From NCBI RefSeq assembly GCF_030676415.1, contig NZ_JAUUTW010000023.1, positions 1 through 64,000 on the forward strand: DNA of 64,000 nt. Reading direction: 5' to 3'. The stretch comes from Peribacillus frigoritolerans. Its GTDB lineage: Bacteria; Bacillota; Bacilli; Bacillales; DSM-1321. Positions within the stretch are counted from its first letter, which is position 1. Each line of letters opens with the position of its first letter. The notes below the pieces were generated by a model that was given only the letters and a program-made list of their open reading frames with translations, was not told where the DNA came from and searched no databases. Shown piece after piece: positions 1-9,563 of the stretch. A program made the translations under genes and the position numbers.

Positions 1-100
1 GCTAATCTCAGGGAGCAAGCTCCCATCGATTCGCTCGACTTGCATGTATTAGGCACGCCGCCAGCGTTCGTCCTGAGCCAGGATCAAACTCTCCGAAGAA
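1..100 (-). rRNA. rrs: 16S ribosomal RNA, 5' end (partial)
   Basis: On the minus strand the sequence reads the universal 16S start (GAGAGTTTGATCCTGGCTC, then the GACGAACGCTGGCGGCGTGCC block), followed by the first variable helix with the GGGAGCTTGCTCCC stem. The gene runs off the left edge, so only about the first 100 nt are present. The mature 5' end near position 100 is set by family knowledge. The variable helix resembles the Peribacillus simplex group from memory. Confidence 0.97.
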
Positions 101-223
101 ATGTTTGACTTGCTCATTTGCTTTTTTTGATAGTGTGTGCTCACTTAAAATTTAACGTTGGCGCTTTGTTTTGTTCAGTTTTCAAAGAGCAATATTTTCC
201 ATCGCTTCTTTAGCGACTTCATT
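101..223 (-). other. rRNA leader with boxA-like antitermination signal
   Basis: This is the transcribed leader between the rrn P2 promoter and the 16S start. On the minus strand it contains TGCTCTTTGAAAACTG, the usual boxA-like element of Bacillus rRNA leaders, and a small hairpin (GTCGCTAAAGAAGCGAT) near the 5' end. No protein gene is visible. Confidence 0.7.
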
Positions 224-252
224 AGTTTAACACCTTTCAAACATAAAGTCAA
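224..252 (-). promoter_or_regulatory. rrn P2 promoter
   Basis: On the minus strand TTGACT and TAAACT are separated by 17 nt, about 125 nt upstream of the 16S gene. This is a sigma-A promoter in the position expected for rrn P2. Confidence 0.85.
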
Positions 253-305
253 CAACAAGTTGTCTTTACTTGTTTGTCTTTTTTGTCTCAAGCGGTGTAT
301 TTAAT

Positions 306-334
306 ATATTAGCACTTGCATATAGATAAGTCAA
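306..334 (-). promoter_or_regulatory. rrn P1 promoter
   Basis: A second minus-strand sigma-A promoter, TTGACT-N17-TAATAT, lies about 80 nt upstream of P2. This gives the tandem P1/P2 arrangement typical of Bacillus rRNA operons. Confidence 0.8.
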
Positions 335-482
335 TTTAATCTTTTAAAATTCCCTTCATTTTTTTCACGAACCACCTTCTTCTATATATACACTACTTTC
401 TTTCTATAGAAGCCGGACCCTGCTAATGAATTATCAAATACAAAAGGGCAGCTGATTATAGCCACCCTCCTGTTATTAATGA

Positions 483-2552
483 TTATTTATCGATGGAAAT
501 TACGTCCGCTTCTTCCCTATCCACATTTCCGGCCTTTTCAATCTTCACACTTTCGCCTTCGGAAAGGTTAGTAAAGACGATTGGCGTAATGATAGAGCTG
601 GCATTTTTTCTGACATACTCTATATCAACTTTAAGCAATGGCTGTCCGCTTGTCACTTTATCTCCTTGAGCGACAAGTGCTTCGAAACCTTTGCCTTCTA
701 ACTTAACTGTATCGATCCCGACATGTATCAAGATTTCACGTCCAGCTTCGGAAACGATACCTATTGCATGTTTAGTCGGGAATAGGTTAACGATCGTTCC
801 GTCTACAGGAGAAACAACCAACCCTTCCTCGGGTACAATTGCAAATCCATCACCCATCATTTTTTCAGCAAAAACTGCATCAGGCACTTCCGTGATCGGT
901 TTTAATTCCCCTTTGATAGGAGAAACAAAGCGCTCGGAAACTTCATCCGTCCGCAAAGGTTCCGGGACGACATCCTCGATTTGTTTTTCCACGCCCTCTT
1001 CAGGAGAGGCTTCTACTTTACGAGGCCTTTTTCCATCGATGATATCTTTCATTTGCCCCTTGATCGTTTCTGAACGCGGTCCGAAGATTGCCTGGATGTT
1101 ATTGCCCACTTCCAGAACCCCAGCGGCACCAAGTTTCTTCAGCCTATTTTTATCAACGTTACCGATGTCATTGACTGATACACGAAGACGGGTAATACAA
1201 GCATCCAAGTGAGAAATATTTTCTTTTCCGCCCATAGCATCCAAGATATCCCCCGGGAGACTTCCAGCTGTACTTGCAGATCCTTCCGCTTCCTCGTCCT
1301 CCTCCACTTCACGACCAGGAGTTTTTAGGTTAAACGTCCTTATCGCAAATCGGAATCCAAAGTAATAGATAAGCGCAAAGACCAAACCAACCGGAATAAC
1401 AATCCAAGCATTGGTTTGAGGATTAATTAAACCAAACAGTACGTAATCAATCAACCCACCCGAGAACGTCATCCCGATTTTCACGTCCAGTAAATGCATA
1501 GTCATGAATGATAGACCCGCAAACAGACAGTGAATCCCGAAAAGTACCGGTGCAACAAATAAGAATGCAAATTCAAGTGGCTCAGTAATCCCAGTCAAGA
1601 AAGATGTAAGTGCCGCAGAAGCCATCAAGCCCCCGACTATTTTCTTTCTTTCAGGTCTTGCTTCATGATAAATGGCCAAAGCCGCAGCTGGTAACCCGAA
1701 CATCATGAATGGATATTTACCAGTCATGAAAGTACCTGCCGTTAAATTCTGTACACCATCTTTAATTTGTGCCATGAAGATGGCTTGGTCTCCTCTGACT
1801 GGCGTTCCCCCGCCTTGAGGGATATAGCTGCCAAATTCGAACCAGAACGGCGAATAGAAGATATGATGCAATCCAAAAGGAATCAGCGCACGTTCTACGA
1901 CCCCGAATACGAAAGCTCCCAGAGTCAGGTTGGCACCCAACATATTTTCGGAAAATGAATTTAACCCCGATTGAATCGTCGGCCAAATCAAAATCATCAG
2001 CAACCCAAGAATAACTGCGCTTGCAGCTGTTACAATAGGTACAAAACGTTTACCTGCAAAGAATCCTAAATAAGAAGGCAGTTCAATTTCATAAAATTTA
2101 TTATACATAACAGCAGCCATGACACCGACAATAATACCGCCGAACACGCCCGTTCCCAACGTCGGGATTCCCAGAACATTGCTATACACCGCACCATTGT
2201 TCTCAATGTCGGCAGCGTCAATCCCAAGAACAGTTCCCATCGTTACATTCATAATCAAGAACCCGATAATCGCGGCCAGGCCGGCAACACCATCTCCACC
2301 AGCTAACCCAATCGCGACCCCCACAGCAAACAACAAGGGAAGATTCCCAAAAATAATATTTCCGGCATTCTCCATTACCGATGCGACCATTTCCACTCCG
2401 CCACTCGCAAGAAACGGGGCGATATCCAACAAAGTTTCGTTTTGCAATGCATTACCAAACGCAAGCAAAATTCCAGCCGCTGGCAAAATGGCTACAGGAA
2501 GCATCAAAGCTTTTCCGATTTTTTGCAAAACACCAAACAACTTCTTAAACAT
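483..2552 (-). CDS. ptsG: PTS glucose transporter subunit IICBA
   Basis: Membrane enzyme II of the phosphotransferase system that imports and phosphorylates glucose. The 689-aa protein carries an N-terminal IIC membrane domain (about residues 1-400, many hydrophobic helices), a IIB domain with the phosphorylated Cys in [12 protein letters not shown] (near residue 450) and a C-terminal IIA domain with the His in [14 protein letters not shown] (near residue 610). Length and domain order match Bacillus PtsG. The start follows a GAGGAGG-type ribosome site. The gene lies downstream of glcT behind an antiterminator-controlled leader (2641-2752), which supports glucose over another hexose. ptsH and ptsI are not in the window. 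Confidence 0.95.
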   Translation of the reverse strand: MFKKLFGVLQKIGKALMLPVAILPAAGILLAFGNALQNETLLDIAPFLASGGVEMVASVMENAGNIIFGNLPLLFAVGVAIGLAGGDGVAGLAAIIGFLIMNVTMGTVLGIDAADIENNGAVYSNVLGIPTLGTGVFGGIIVGVMAAVMYNKFYEIELPSYLGFFAGKRFVPIVTAASAVILGLLMILIWPTIQSGLNSFSENMLGANLTLGAFVFGVVERALIPFGLHHIFYSPFWFEFGSYIPQGGGTPVRGDQAIFMAQIKDGVQNLTAGTFMTGKYPFMMFGLPAAALAIYHEARPERKKIVGGLMASAALTSFLTGITEPLEFAFLFVAPVLFGIHCLFAGLSFMTMHLLDVKIGMTFSGGLIDYVLFGLINPQTNAWIVIPVGLVFALIYYFGFRFAIRTFNLKTPGREVEEDEEAEGSASTAGSLPGDILDAMGGKENISHLDACITRLRVSVNDIGNVDKNRLKKLGAAGVLEVGNNIQAIFGPRSETIKGQMKDIIDGKRPRKVEASPEEGVEKQIEDVVPEPLRTDEVSERFVSPIKGELKPITEVPDAVFAEKMMGDGFAIVPEEGLVVSPVDGTIVNLFPTKHAIGIVSEAGREILIHVGIDTVKLEGKGFEALVAQGDKVTSGQPLLKVDIEYVRKNASSIITPIVFTNLSEGESVKIEKAGNVDREEADVISIDK

Positions 2553-2640
2553 AGGTTTTCCTCCTCTTTACTGTTTTTCCATGCTAATAAAACGGTTACA
2601 TTTAACGATGGTATTCATCTTCCCACGCATCAGAATTCAA

Positions 2641-2752
2641 ATACAAAAAAGGCATAAGCAAAGATAGGATTGAAATGAAAATTCAGGTATATAATACCCT
2701 CTTTCATAACAATCATTCTCCTCACTTATGCCTGATCGAATCAGTAACACGT
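2641..2752 (-). promoter_or_regulatory. GlcT-controlled RAT/terminator leader of ptsG
   Basis: On the minus strand, CGTGTTACTGATTCGATCAG at about 2733-2752 matches the ribonucleic antiterminator (RAT) of Bacillus ptsG leaders. It is followed by CAGGCATAAG, which can pair with CTTATGCC just before a U-run (TTTTTT) at about 2644-2657. The two structures overlap, so binding of GlcT to the RAT would prevent the terminator. The GlcT gene directly upstream fits this. Confidence 0.9.
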
Positions 2753-2766
2753 AAGTTAATGTATGT

Positions 2767-3609
2767 TTATTTTATTTTCTTTTGTAATCGTTGGATATGC
2801 ATCGTTAGATAGACAGCTTCCGCATCACAAACCGGTTTGCCTAATTTCTGCTGCATAATTTTTATTAGCTTCCAAGAGATATTGTAACACAAAGGATATT
2901 CTTCTTTCAATAGCAATGCTATCTTTTCGGGTTCCTCTACTTTTTCCTCAGCCAACACCCTGTCTATCATGAATCTTAAATGACGGACCAAACGTGTATA
3001 ATCTATGCTATCCTTATTAATTTGCACGCTGAGCTGTTCTTCAACGACTTGGATAAGATGATAGATTAACTGCGAATGATGATTGACTTCCGATAAGTCT
3101 TTATTTGATATTGCACTATGAATATGAAGCGTAATAAAGCCGATTTCCCCTTGGGGTAGGCCTATGCCTGTCTTATCTTGAATTAAGTCGATTACATCAA
3201 CAGCAATATCATGTTCAAAAGGATAAAGGGTTATCGTTTCTTTCAAGAATGGGTTTTTGATAGTCATTCCCTGTGAAACACGCTGAAGGGCGAACAATAA
3301 ATGATCTGTTAAACCGACATGTATATGTTCATTTAGCTTTCCAGTTACTCGGTCATTAATGAGATGAATGGATTCTATAATGGCAGCTTGAAGATTTTGA
3401 TCGATTTGCGGCAAAAGTTTTTTGTAACTTTCCTGTTCCTTAACATTTTTCAGGACAAACGTTTTCTCCGCAAGTTCCGGACTCAACTCTTCACCTTTCT
3501 TTCGGTTGAAGCCTAAGCCCTTTCCAATTGAAACGACTTCTCCATACGACGGATGCGTGGCAATCACCACATTATTGTTCAAAACCTTTTCAACGATAAA
3601 ACCATTCAT
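2767..3609 (-). CDS. glcT: GlcT transcription antiterminator (BglG/SacY family)
   Basis: RNA-binding antiterminator that lets transcription read through into ptsG when glucose is available. The 280-aa protein begins with a CAT RNA-binding domain (MNGFIVEKVLNNNVVIA, about residues 1-60), followed by two PRD domains that are phosphorylated by the PTS in this family (His in NEHIHVGLTDH and TLHIHSA in PRD1, TMHIQRL in PRD2). The ATG at 3609 is chosen because it follows GAGGGAG and matches the family N-terminus; the open frame extends 14 codons further upstream. Its target RAT lies 14 nt beyond its stop. Confidence 0.94.
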   Translation of the reverse strand: MNGFIVEKVLNNNVVIATHPSYGEVVSIGKGLGFNRKKGEELSPELAEKTFVLKNVKEQESYKKLLPQIDQNLQAAIIESIHLINDRVTGKLNEHIHVGLTDHLLFALQRVSQGMTIKNPFLKETITLYPFEHDIAVDVIDLIQDKTGIGLPQGEIGFITLHIHSAISNKDLSEVNHHSQLIYHLIQVVEEQLSVQINKDSIDYTRLVRHLRFMIDRVLAEEKVEEPEKIALLLKEEYPLCYNISWKLIKIMQQKLGKPVCDAEAVYLTMHIQRLQKKIK

Positions 3610-3715
3610 TTTTCTCCCTCTTTTTTTCTCAAAGTCATCCCTATGCCCCATACAGGATAAAATACTTAGTACTAGTCCTTTTACTATACACGATATGAGC
3701 TTTCTCTTACAACAT

Positions 3716-3750
3716 GAAAGAAGAGCCCCGAAATCAGGACTCTCCTTACT
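3716..3750 (-). terminator. Terminator after pbuG
   Basis: On the minus strand AGAGTCC and GGGGCTCT form a hairpin followed by TCTTT, just past the pbuG stop and before glcT. Stem imperfect. Confidence 0.5.
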
Positions 3751-3762
3751 TTACTTAAATTA

Positions 3763-5094
3763 TTACTTCAAGAAAATGAAATAGAGTAGGAAGACGACTC
3801 CAAGACCCCACATGATTGGATGAACCTCTTTAGCTCTTCCTTTCATCGACATAGTGATCGGATAGAAGATGAATCCGCAAGCGATACCTGTCGCAATCGA
3901 ATATGTCATAGGCATCATGATAACCGTAAAGAAGGCCGGAACCGCAATTTCGAACTTCTGCCAGTCAATATTCTTAAGTGATGATGCCATTAATACTCCG
4001 ACTATAACCAATGCCGGCGCAGTCACCGCAGATGTCACAACTGAAAGAAGCGGGAAGAAGAAAAGGGATAGGACAAACAGTAATCCTGTCACTACAGCCG
4101 CAAAACCGCTTCTAGCACCAGCAGCTACACCTGATGTAGACTCTACATAAGATGTTGTGGTGGATGTACCAAGAATTGCACCTGAAACGATGGATAATGA
4201 ATCAGCAAGTAACCCTTTTCCCACTCTAGGAAGAACATTATCCTTCATCAATCCAGCTTGTTGTGCGACAGCCACCAACGTACCCGCTGTATCAAAGAAA
4301 GCTACGAACAAGAAGGTCAATATCACGATTAACATTTGACCAGTGAAGAGATCACCGGGATTTCCAAAGGCATCGAAAGCTACCCCGAATGTAGGCGCTA
4401 TGCTAGGAACTGCACCGATTATTTTCTCCGGCACAGGCACTTGTCCAAAGATCATCCCTGCAATGGCTGTAATGACCATCCCTATGAACACGCCGCTTTT
4501 GACGCCTCTCGTCATCAAAATGACGGTTACGACAATTCCAAACACAGCCAATAAAGTATTCCCTGATGTTAAGTCGCCCAGTCCGACAAGAACGCTGTCA
4601 TCATTCGTGATGATTCCAGCATTCTGAAATCCTACAAAAGTAATGAATAAACCGATACCGGCTCCAACTGCGTATTTCAATTCAACTGGAATTGCATTAA
4701 TGATTTTCTCACGTATTCCAGATAGGGAAAGCAAAACGAAGATAATACCTGAAATCAATACTCCTGATAAAGCCGTCTGCCAAGGAATTCCAAAACCAAG
4801 TACAACGGTAAAAGCGAAGAAAGCATTCAATCCCATACCCGGCGCAAGCGAGATTGGATACCTGGCTATGAGTCCCATCAATATCGAGCCGATCGCAGCT
4901 GCTAAGGCGGTCGCTGCAAAAACCGCTCCGTAGTCCATTCTCAATTCATCCGGATAGTCCTCGATGCTTTGTAAAGTCAGCATTACAGGGTTAACGACCA
5001 GGATATATGCCATTGAAAGGAACGTAGTCAGTCCGCCAAGTATTTCACGGCGATAATTAGTTCCCAGCTCGTTAAACCGAAAATAATTTTTCAT
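3763..5094 (-). CDS. pbuG: Hypoxanthine/guanine permease (NCS2/AzgA family)
   Basis: Proton-coupled purine base importer in the cytoplasmic membrane. The 443-aa protein is hydrophobic throughout and carries AzgA-type signatures: the N-terminal GLTTFLSMAYILVVNP, the LAPGMGLNAFFAF stretch and FFDTAGTLVAVA. Length matches B. subtilis PbuG. A purine riboswitch directly upstream and guaA next door support guanine/hypoxanthine as substrates rather than adenine. In B. subtilis pbuG also follows guaA. Confidence 0.93.
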   Translation of the reverse strand: MKNYFRFNELGTNYRREILGGLTTFLSMAYILVVNPVMLTLQSIEDYPDELRMDYGAVFAATALAAAIGSILMGLIARYPISLAPGMGLNAFFAFTVVLGFGIPWQTALSGVLISGIIFVLLSLSGIREKIINAIPVELKYAVGAGIGLFITFVGFQNAGIITNDDSVLVGLGDLTSGNTLLAVFGIVVTVILMTRGVKSGVFIGMVITAIAGMIFGQVPVPEKIIGAVPSIAPTFGVAFDAFGNPGDLFTGQMLIVILTFLFVAFFDTAGTLVAVAQQAGLMKDNVLPRVGKGLLADSLSIVSGAILGTSTTTSYVESTSGVAAGARSGFAAVVTGLLFVLSLFFFPLLSVVTSAVTAPALVIVGVLMASSLKNIDWQKFEIAVPAFFTVIMMPMTYSIATGIACGFIFYPITMSMKGRAKEVHPIMWGLGVVFLLYFIFLK

Positions 5095-5127
5095 TATGAG
5101 TCTCCCCTATCATAAAATCGTGCCAAC

Positions 5128-5280
5128 AGAAAATGCCCCATTCGGTTCCGAACGGGGCTTGACTGCGGTCATGTACAGAAGTGGCGATTTATCCTCACCA
5201 ATCCATCCACATCGTAGTCAAGCCGTTCACGGCAGCTTGGTAGAAACTTTTGGGCCATATCCCCAATATTATACGACAAT
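5128..5280 (-). promoter_or_regulatory. Purine (guanine-type) riboswitch of pbuG
   Basis: On the minus strand the aptamer (about 5209-5279) shows the conserved core: TATAATATTGGGGATATGG, then AGTTTCTACCAAGCTGCC, closing with TTGACTACGAT. The specificity base in CTACGAT after TTGA is C, as in guanine/hypoxanthine binders. A terminator, GCCCCGTTCGG paired with CCGAATGGGGC then ATTTT, lies at 5134-5158 and can compete with an AGTCAAGCC/GGCTTGACT antiterminator. Purine binding should switch the gene off. Confidence 0.93.
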
Positions 5281-5468
5281 TATGTTTTTTTATTATTATA
5301 GGTTTAGTGTACCAGTCACCAAAAAAATCGTCAATATACCAAACGAATATTTATTATGTAATTTTAGGCAACGTTCGCGTTTCGCTATATATTCCTTACT
5401 TATTATGACTATATCTTCGCCAACATACGTGAAATGTAAGCAATCTATACATCAAATACTTTATTAAC
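5281..5468. other. Intergenic region upstream of the pbuG riboswitch
   Basis: AT-rich sequence between the pbuG riboswitch and the guaA terminator. It must hold the pbuG promoter. I see no convincing gene in it. Confidence 0.4.
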
Positions 5469-5505
5469 AAAAAAAAATCAGTGAAGGTTAGTTCCTTCAC
5501 TGATT
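5469..5505 (-). terminator. Terminator after guaA
   Basis: On the minus strand AATCAGTGAAGG and CCTTCACTGATT form a perfect 12-bp stem followed by TTTTTTTT. It starts 17 nt after the guaA stop. Confidence 0.9.
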
Positions 5506-5521
5506 GGATGATTCTAATCTT

Positions 5522-7078
5522 CTATTCCCACTCGATCGTTGCAGGCGGCTTAGACGTAATGTCATACACGACGCGGTTTACATGGTTTACCTCATTAACG
5601 ATTCTCGTAGAGATGATTTCAAGTACATCCCATGGGATTCTTGCCCAATCGGACGTCATTCCGTCAATGGATGTAACCGCACGGATCCCGATTGTATAGT
5701 CATACGTTCGCGCATCGCCCATTACCCCTACGCTTCGAATGTTAGGAAGCACCGTAAAGTACTGCCAAATTTCGCGTTCCAAACCATTCTTACTAATTTC
5801 TTCACGTAAGATATGGTCAGATTCACGAACGATTTCAAGTTTTTCATCTGAAATTTCGCCTAATACACGAATACCTAAACCTGGACCCGGGAATGGTTGA
5901 CGCCAAACGATTTCATCTGGAATGCCCATTTCACTTCCAAGTGCACGTACTTCATCCTTGAATAGAGTGTTCAAAGGCTCAATCAATTTAAATTGCATAT
6001 CTTCCGGCAGACCGCCAACGTTGTGATGCGATTTAATTGTTTGTGCAGTGGCCGTACCACTTTCAATAATGTCTGTGTAAAGTGTACCCTGCGCAAGGAA
6101 ATCAATTCCTTCGAGCTTCGTTGCTTCGTCATCGAATACGTAGATGAACTCGTTACCGATGATTTTCCGTTTTTGTTCCGGATCTGAAACGCCAGCAAGT
6201 TTCGATAAGAAACGTTCTTTTGCATCGACCTTGATTACGTTCATATTGAAGCCTTCACTGAATGTTTTCATTACACCTTCAGCTTCCCCTTTACGAAGTA
6301 ATCCATGATCAACGAAAATACATGTCAGCTGATCGCCAATCGCTTTATGGATCAATACAGCAACAACGGATGAATCAACTCCGCCGCTCAAAGCGCATAA
6401 CACTTTTTTATCTCCGACCGTTTGGCGGATTTTCTCCATCTCGATTTCAATGAAGTTCTCCATTGACCAGTCACCTTTGCATCCACAAACGCCGAATACG
6501 AAATTTTTCAAAATGTCATTACCGTATACGGAATGACGAACTTCAGGATGGAATTGCACGGCATACAATTTACGTGCCTCGTCACTCATAGCCGAAATTG
6601 GGCAAGACGGGTTCGTCCCATCAACTTCGAAACCTTCAGGCGTTTCCACCACTAAATCACCATGGCTCATCCAGACGATTTGTTCTTTCGGCAGGTCACT
6701 GAATAACTTAGACTCATTTTGGATGGCAAGTGTCGCTTTTCCGTATTCACGGTTTTTCGCTGGTTCCACTTTACCGCCAAAATGTTTAGTCATTAGCTGC
6801 ATGCCATAACAAATTCCGAAAATCGGTAGGCCCATTTCGAATATGCGTTCATCACAACCAAATGCATTTGCATCATAAACACTGTTCGGACCCCCTGAGA
6901 AAATAATTCCCGTTGGGTTCATTTTCTCGATTTCTTCTACAGTAATTGTATGAGGATGAAGCTCACTGTACACACCAAATTCGCGGATACGACGAGTGAT
7001 CAATTGATTATATTGGCTTCCGAAATCAAGTACTACGATCATTTCCTGGTTTTTTTGCAATTCTGTTTTCCCCGGCAC
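5522..7078 (-). CDS. guaA: GMP synthase (glutamine-hydrolysing)
   Basis: Converts XMP to GMP using glutamine and ATP, the last step of guanine nucleotide synthesis. The 518-aa protein has an N-terminal class I glutamine amidotransferase domain ([16 protein letters not shown], nucleophile Cys in GICYGMQLM, His in AVQFHPEV), a PP-loop ATPase ([10 protein letters not shown]) and the C-terminal dimerisation domain ending PPATIEWE. I choose the GTG at 7078 because AGAGGTG stands 6 nt before it; the frame is open 6 codons further. A purine riboswitch precedes it. Confidence 0.96.
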   Translation of the reverse strand: MPGKTELQKNQEMIVVLDFGSQYNQLITRRIREFGVYSELHPHTITVEEIEKMNPTGIIFSGGPNSVYDANAFGCDERIFEMGLPIFGICYGMQLMTKHFGGKVEPAKNREYGKATLAIQNESKLFSDLPKEQIVWMSHGDLVVETPEGFEVDGTNPSCPISAMSDEARKLYAVQFHPEVRHSVYGNDILKNFVFGVCGCKGDWSMENFIEIEMEKIRQTVGDKKVLCALSGGVDSSVVAVLIHKAIGDQLTCIFVDHGLLRKGEAEGVMKTFSEGFNMNVIKVDAKERFLSKLAGVSDPEQKRKIIGNEFIYVFDDEATKLEGIDFLAQGTLYTDIIESGTATAQTIKSHHNVGGLPEDMQFKLIEPLNTLFKDEVRALGSEMGIPDEIVWRQPFPGPGLGIRVLGEISDEKLEIVRESDHILREEISKNGLEREIWQYFTVLPNIRSVGVMGDARTYDYTIGIRAVTSIDGMTSDWARIPWDVLEIISTRIVNEVNHVNRVVYDITSKPPATIEWE

Positions 7079-7194
7079 AAACGTCACCTCTATCAATGTA
7101 ATTCACTCATAAAATCGAGTGATAATTTCTTATAAAAAATATTATCATAAAAAAAGAAAAACTAAAAATCCACCCTCAAAAATACAGAAAAAGT

Positions 7195-7310
7195 ACAGAC
7201 GAAGGCAGATTTTCAGCTTTCCTGTTAAAATCCGCCTTCATAGTCAAATCATTTACGGTGATTCGGTAGAAACTTTCGATCCATATTATCGAGGATATAT
7301 GAAGGATATA
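7195..7310 (-). promoter_or_regulatory. Purine riboswitch of guaA
   Basis: A second minus-strand purine aptamer at about 7232-7308 contains ATAATATGGATCGAAAG, GTTTCTACCGAATCACCG and TTTGACTATGAAGG; its P1 stem pairs CCTTCATA with TATGAAGG. The downstream half, GAAGGCGGATTTT with AAAATCTGCCTTC, forms a terminator followed by TACTTTTT. The layout is the same as at pbuG, so both genes should be repressed by guanine or hypoxanthine. Confidence 0.92.
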
Positions 7311-7358
7311 TTAGTTTAAGTTAGTTTTTGTTATTGTATCAATATAATAAAAACCTGG

Positions 7359-9563
7359 TCAAGAGCTAGTTTTTCTCATTAAGCTTTCCCAACCCTTTTG
7401 AAAGTGTTTCCATTCGCCATCTTCCACGTCTCCACGATATATCATTAACTCGTATCCACCCGTCAATTCACTCATCTCATCCGTATCGTACACTGCATCC
7501 ACATAGGCGGCGTACTCCCTTAAAGTTTGCCCCTCCGGACGAACTAAACCACCTCGTTTTAATTGTTTCAATAATATTAAATAGGCTGTCGAGAAATGTG
7601 CACCGGTTTTCTTTCTATAACGAAGAATCTGCAGATGAGGAATCCACTTCCTTCTGAAGAAATAACCAATAAAAGCGAGAATCAATACACCTGACAGTGT
7701 GATGGCAGTCCATTTTAAGAACCCACCCATGTTCCCAATACCCGTATTCACGGATGATTGAGTTTCCCTATCGGGTGTATCCTGGCGTTCCCTGGTCTCT
7801 ATCTTTGTTTGCTCTTCATTAGTTGGAGTTTCTTCAGGCTTCTTGATCGCTTCCTGTTTCAATTCCGAATCGTAAAATTCAACTTCCCCATTGAAACCCT
7901 TTGTCGGCTCGAAGGGAACCCAGCCTATCCCTGAAAAATAAACCTCGACCCAGGAATGTGCATTATTATTGGTCACCTTATAAACTGATTCGCCATCAAG
8001 GATTGATTTTTCCCCTTCCGTATAGCCCTTTACCCACCTTGCAGGTATATTGGCGGCTCTTAGCAAAACAACCATTGCACTTGAAAAATTATCGCAATAC
8101 CCTATCTGTGTCTCGAATAAAAATTGATCGACATAATCTTGATTGCTCTCTGGATACGGAATATCGTCCTTAGAATAAATGAATTCAGGTCCGTCAAAAT
8201 AATCCTCAATGGCTTTTGCTTTATCGTACCAATTCGCTTCATTCCTTGTAAGCCCGGATGCCAATTCATATATCCGGTTTGGCATTCCCTCTGGAAGCTG
8301 CGTGTTCTTTTCCATTAATAAATCCATTGATTCATCAGGTTCCATTACCTTCCTTAATTCAGCTATATCAAAACTCGGCATATCATAGACCAGCCCATAC
8401 TCTTTCATGGACAGTCGTTCGCCATTATCCTTTTCAGAAATAACTTTGTCCATACCCTCATAATATTTGAAATCCATCCCGTTTTTGGCCTCAATCCTTT
8501 TTAAATACGCGGACTGCGGATGAAGGATATGGGAATATGATTCCGTCATGGATACTTTTGCCGTCATTTCTTCTGTCCTCACCTCTTCAGGAACGTCGTA
8601 AATATCTAAAGATGCCATATCCTGCCCGTTGGAAAAAGTGTGAAAGTCGGTTTCAAGTATGGAAACCCACCCTTTACCGGTATAAATATCCTTGTTCTCG
8701 ACTTTCCAGTAATGTCCTGCAGGAGCATCATTATAAAAAACGATGGAACTATCCGGCTCTATCGAACCGCCAAGATCCGAATCGTCTTCATCATATCCGA
8801 CACTTTTACGCTTCGAACCATCGTCTTCTTTCACAGCTTTATCAGAATAAGAAGTAATATAAGGCACCGGGTCCGGCCACTGCGGAGAGAGCTTTGGGGC
8901 AACGAAACCAACCAGGACACTTACCAATATCATGCCGGTCAGCATCAAGATCCACTTATTGATGGAAGCCATCGGAAACTTGATCCTCTCCTGTATAGTT
9001 AGCCGCAGCAGGGACAGCAGGCCGAGCATCAAGAACCCGATGATGATGATCCTAATCATTGCCTTATCCCCAACATAAGGAGTGAATGTGTCAAGTACAG
9101 ATATAAAAATCACCGTTAACATAAAAAAGAAAAAGATGCTTTGCCTTACCATCACCCAGTAATGGATCAAATACGTTACAAGCCACAGAAGGACAAAAAA
9201 TAGAAACGTTCGAAATGGATTTGTGATCAGCTCCCAATTACCATCATATATAAAACTAAGATTGGCCGTAAAATCCGCTAGGAATCCTTCTTTCAGCCAT
9301 GATAATTGAAATAAAGCGCCTTTTGAATGGAGGAACTGTAATGAAATCATTATATAAGCACTAATGAGAATAAATCGGATTGACCAATGTATGCGGAAAT
9401 AATGCAGCAGTAGGGAATAGATTAAAAATAAGATAAAAATGATGATGTTACCTGTATCGGTGAGTTTATCGACAGGCCTCAACCATTCAGTGATCAACAA
9501 CAGACCGAATACATACATTAGGACGTGCATGGACCTTTCCAACTTTTCAGTGGTGACATTCAT
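7359..9563 (-). CDS. yebA: Membrane transglutaminase-like protein
   Basis: Large membrane protein with a transglutaminase-like fold; the substrate is unknown. The 734-aa sequence has about six membrane helices in the first 225 residues, an extracytoplasmic part, and a transglutaminase-core triad region: Cys in GYCDNFSSAM (about 488), His in NNAHSWVEVYF (about 535) and an acidic residue in WVPFEPTKGF. Another helix follows near residue 620, then a cytoplasmic tail. It ends an operon with DUF58 and MoxR genes (4-nt overlap with the DUF58 gene), a trio common in bacteria and placed next to guaA in B. subtilis. Confidence 0.9.
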   Translation of the reverse strand: MNVTTEKLERSMHVLMYVFGLLLITEWLRPVDKLTDTGNIIIFILFLIYSLLLHYFRIHWSIRFILISAYIMISLQFLHSKGALFQLSWLKEGFLADFTANLSFIYDGNWELITNPFRTFLFFVLLWLVTYLIHYWVMVRQSIFFFFMLTVIFISVLDTFTPYVGDKAMIRIIIIGFLMLGLLSLLRLTIQERIKFPMASINKWILMLTGMILVSVLVGFVAPKLSPQWPDPVPYITSYSDKAVKEDDGSKRKSVGYDEDDSDLGGSIEPDSSIVFYNDAPAGHYWKVENKDIYTGKGWVSILETDFHTFSNGQDMASLDIYDVPEEVRTEEMTAKVSMTESYSHILHPQSAYLKRIEAKNGMDFKYYEGMDKVISEKDNGERLSMKEYGLVYDMPSFDIAELRKVMEPDESMDLLMEKNTQLPEGMPNRIYELASGLTRNEANWYDKAKAIEDYFDGPEFIYSKDDIPYPESNQDYVDQFLFETQIGYCDNFSSAMVVLLRAANIPARWVKGYTEGEKSILDGESVYKVTNNNAHSWVEVYFSGIGWVPFEPTKGFNGEVEFYDSELKQEAIKKPEETPTNEEQTKIETRERQDTPDRETQSSVNTGIGNMGGFLKWTAITLSGVLILAFIGYFFRRKWIPHLQILRYRKKTGAHFSTAYLILLKQLKRGGLVRPEGQTLREYAAYVDAVYDTDEMSELTGGYELMIYRGDVEDGEWKHFQKGWESLMRKTSS

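Noticed and set aside
691-1212. Long plus-strand open frames opposite ptsG, pbuG and other genes
   Set aside because: They are antisense shadows of strongly supported genes and carry no family signals.
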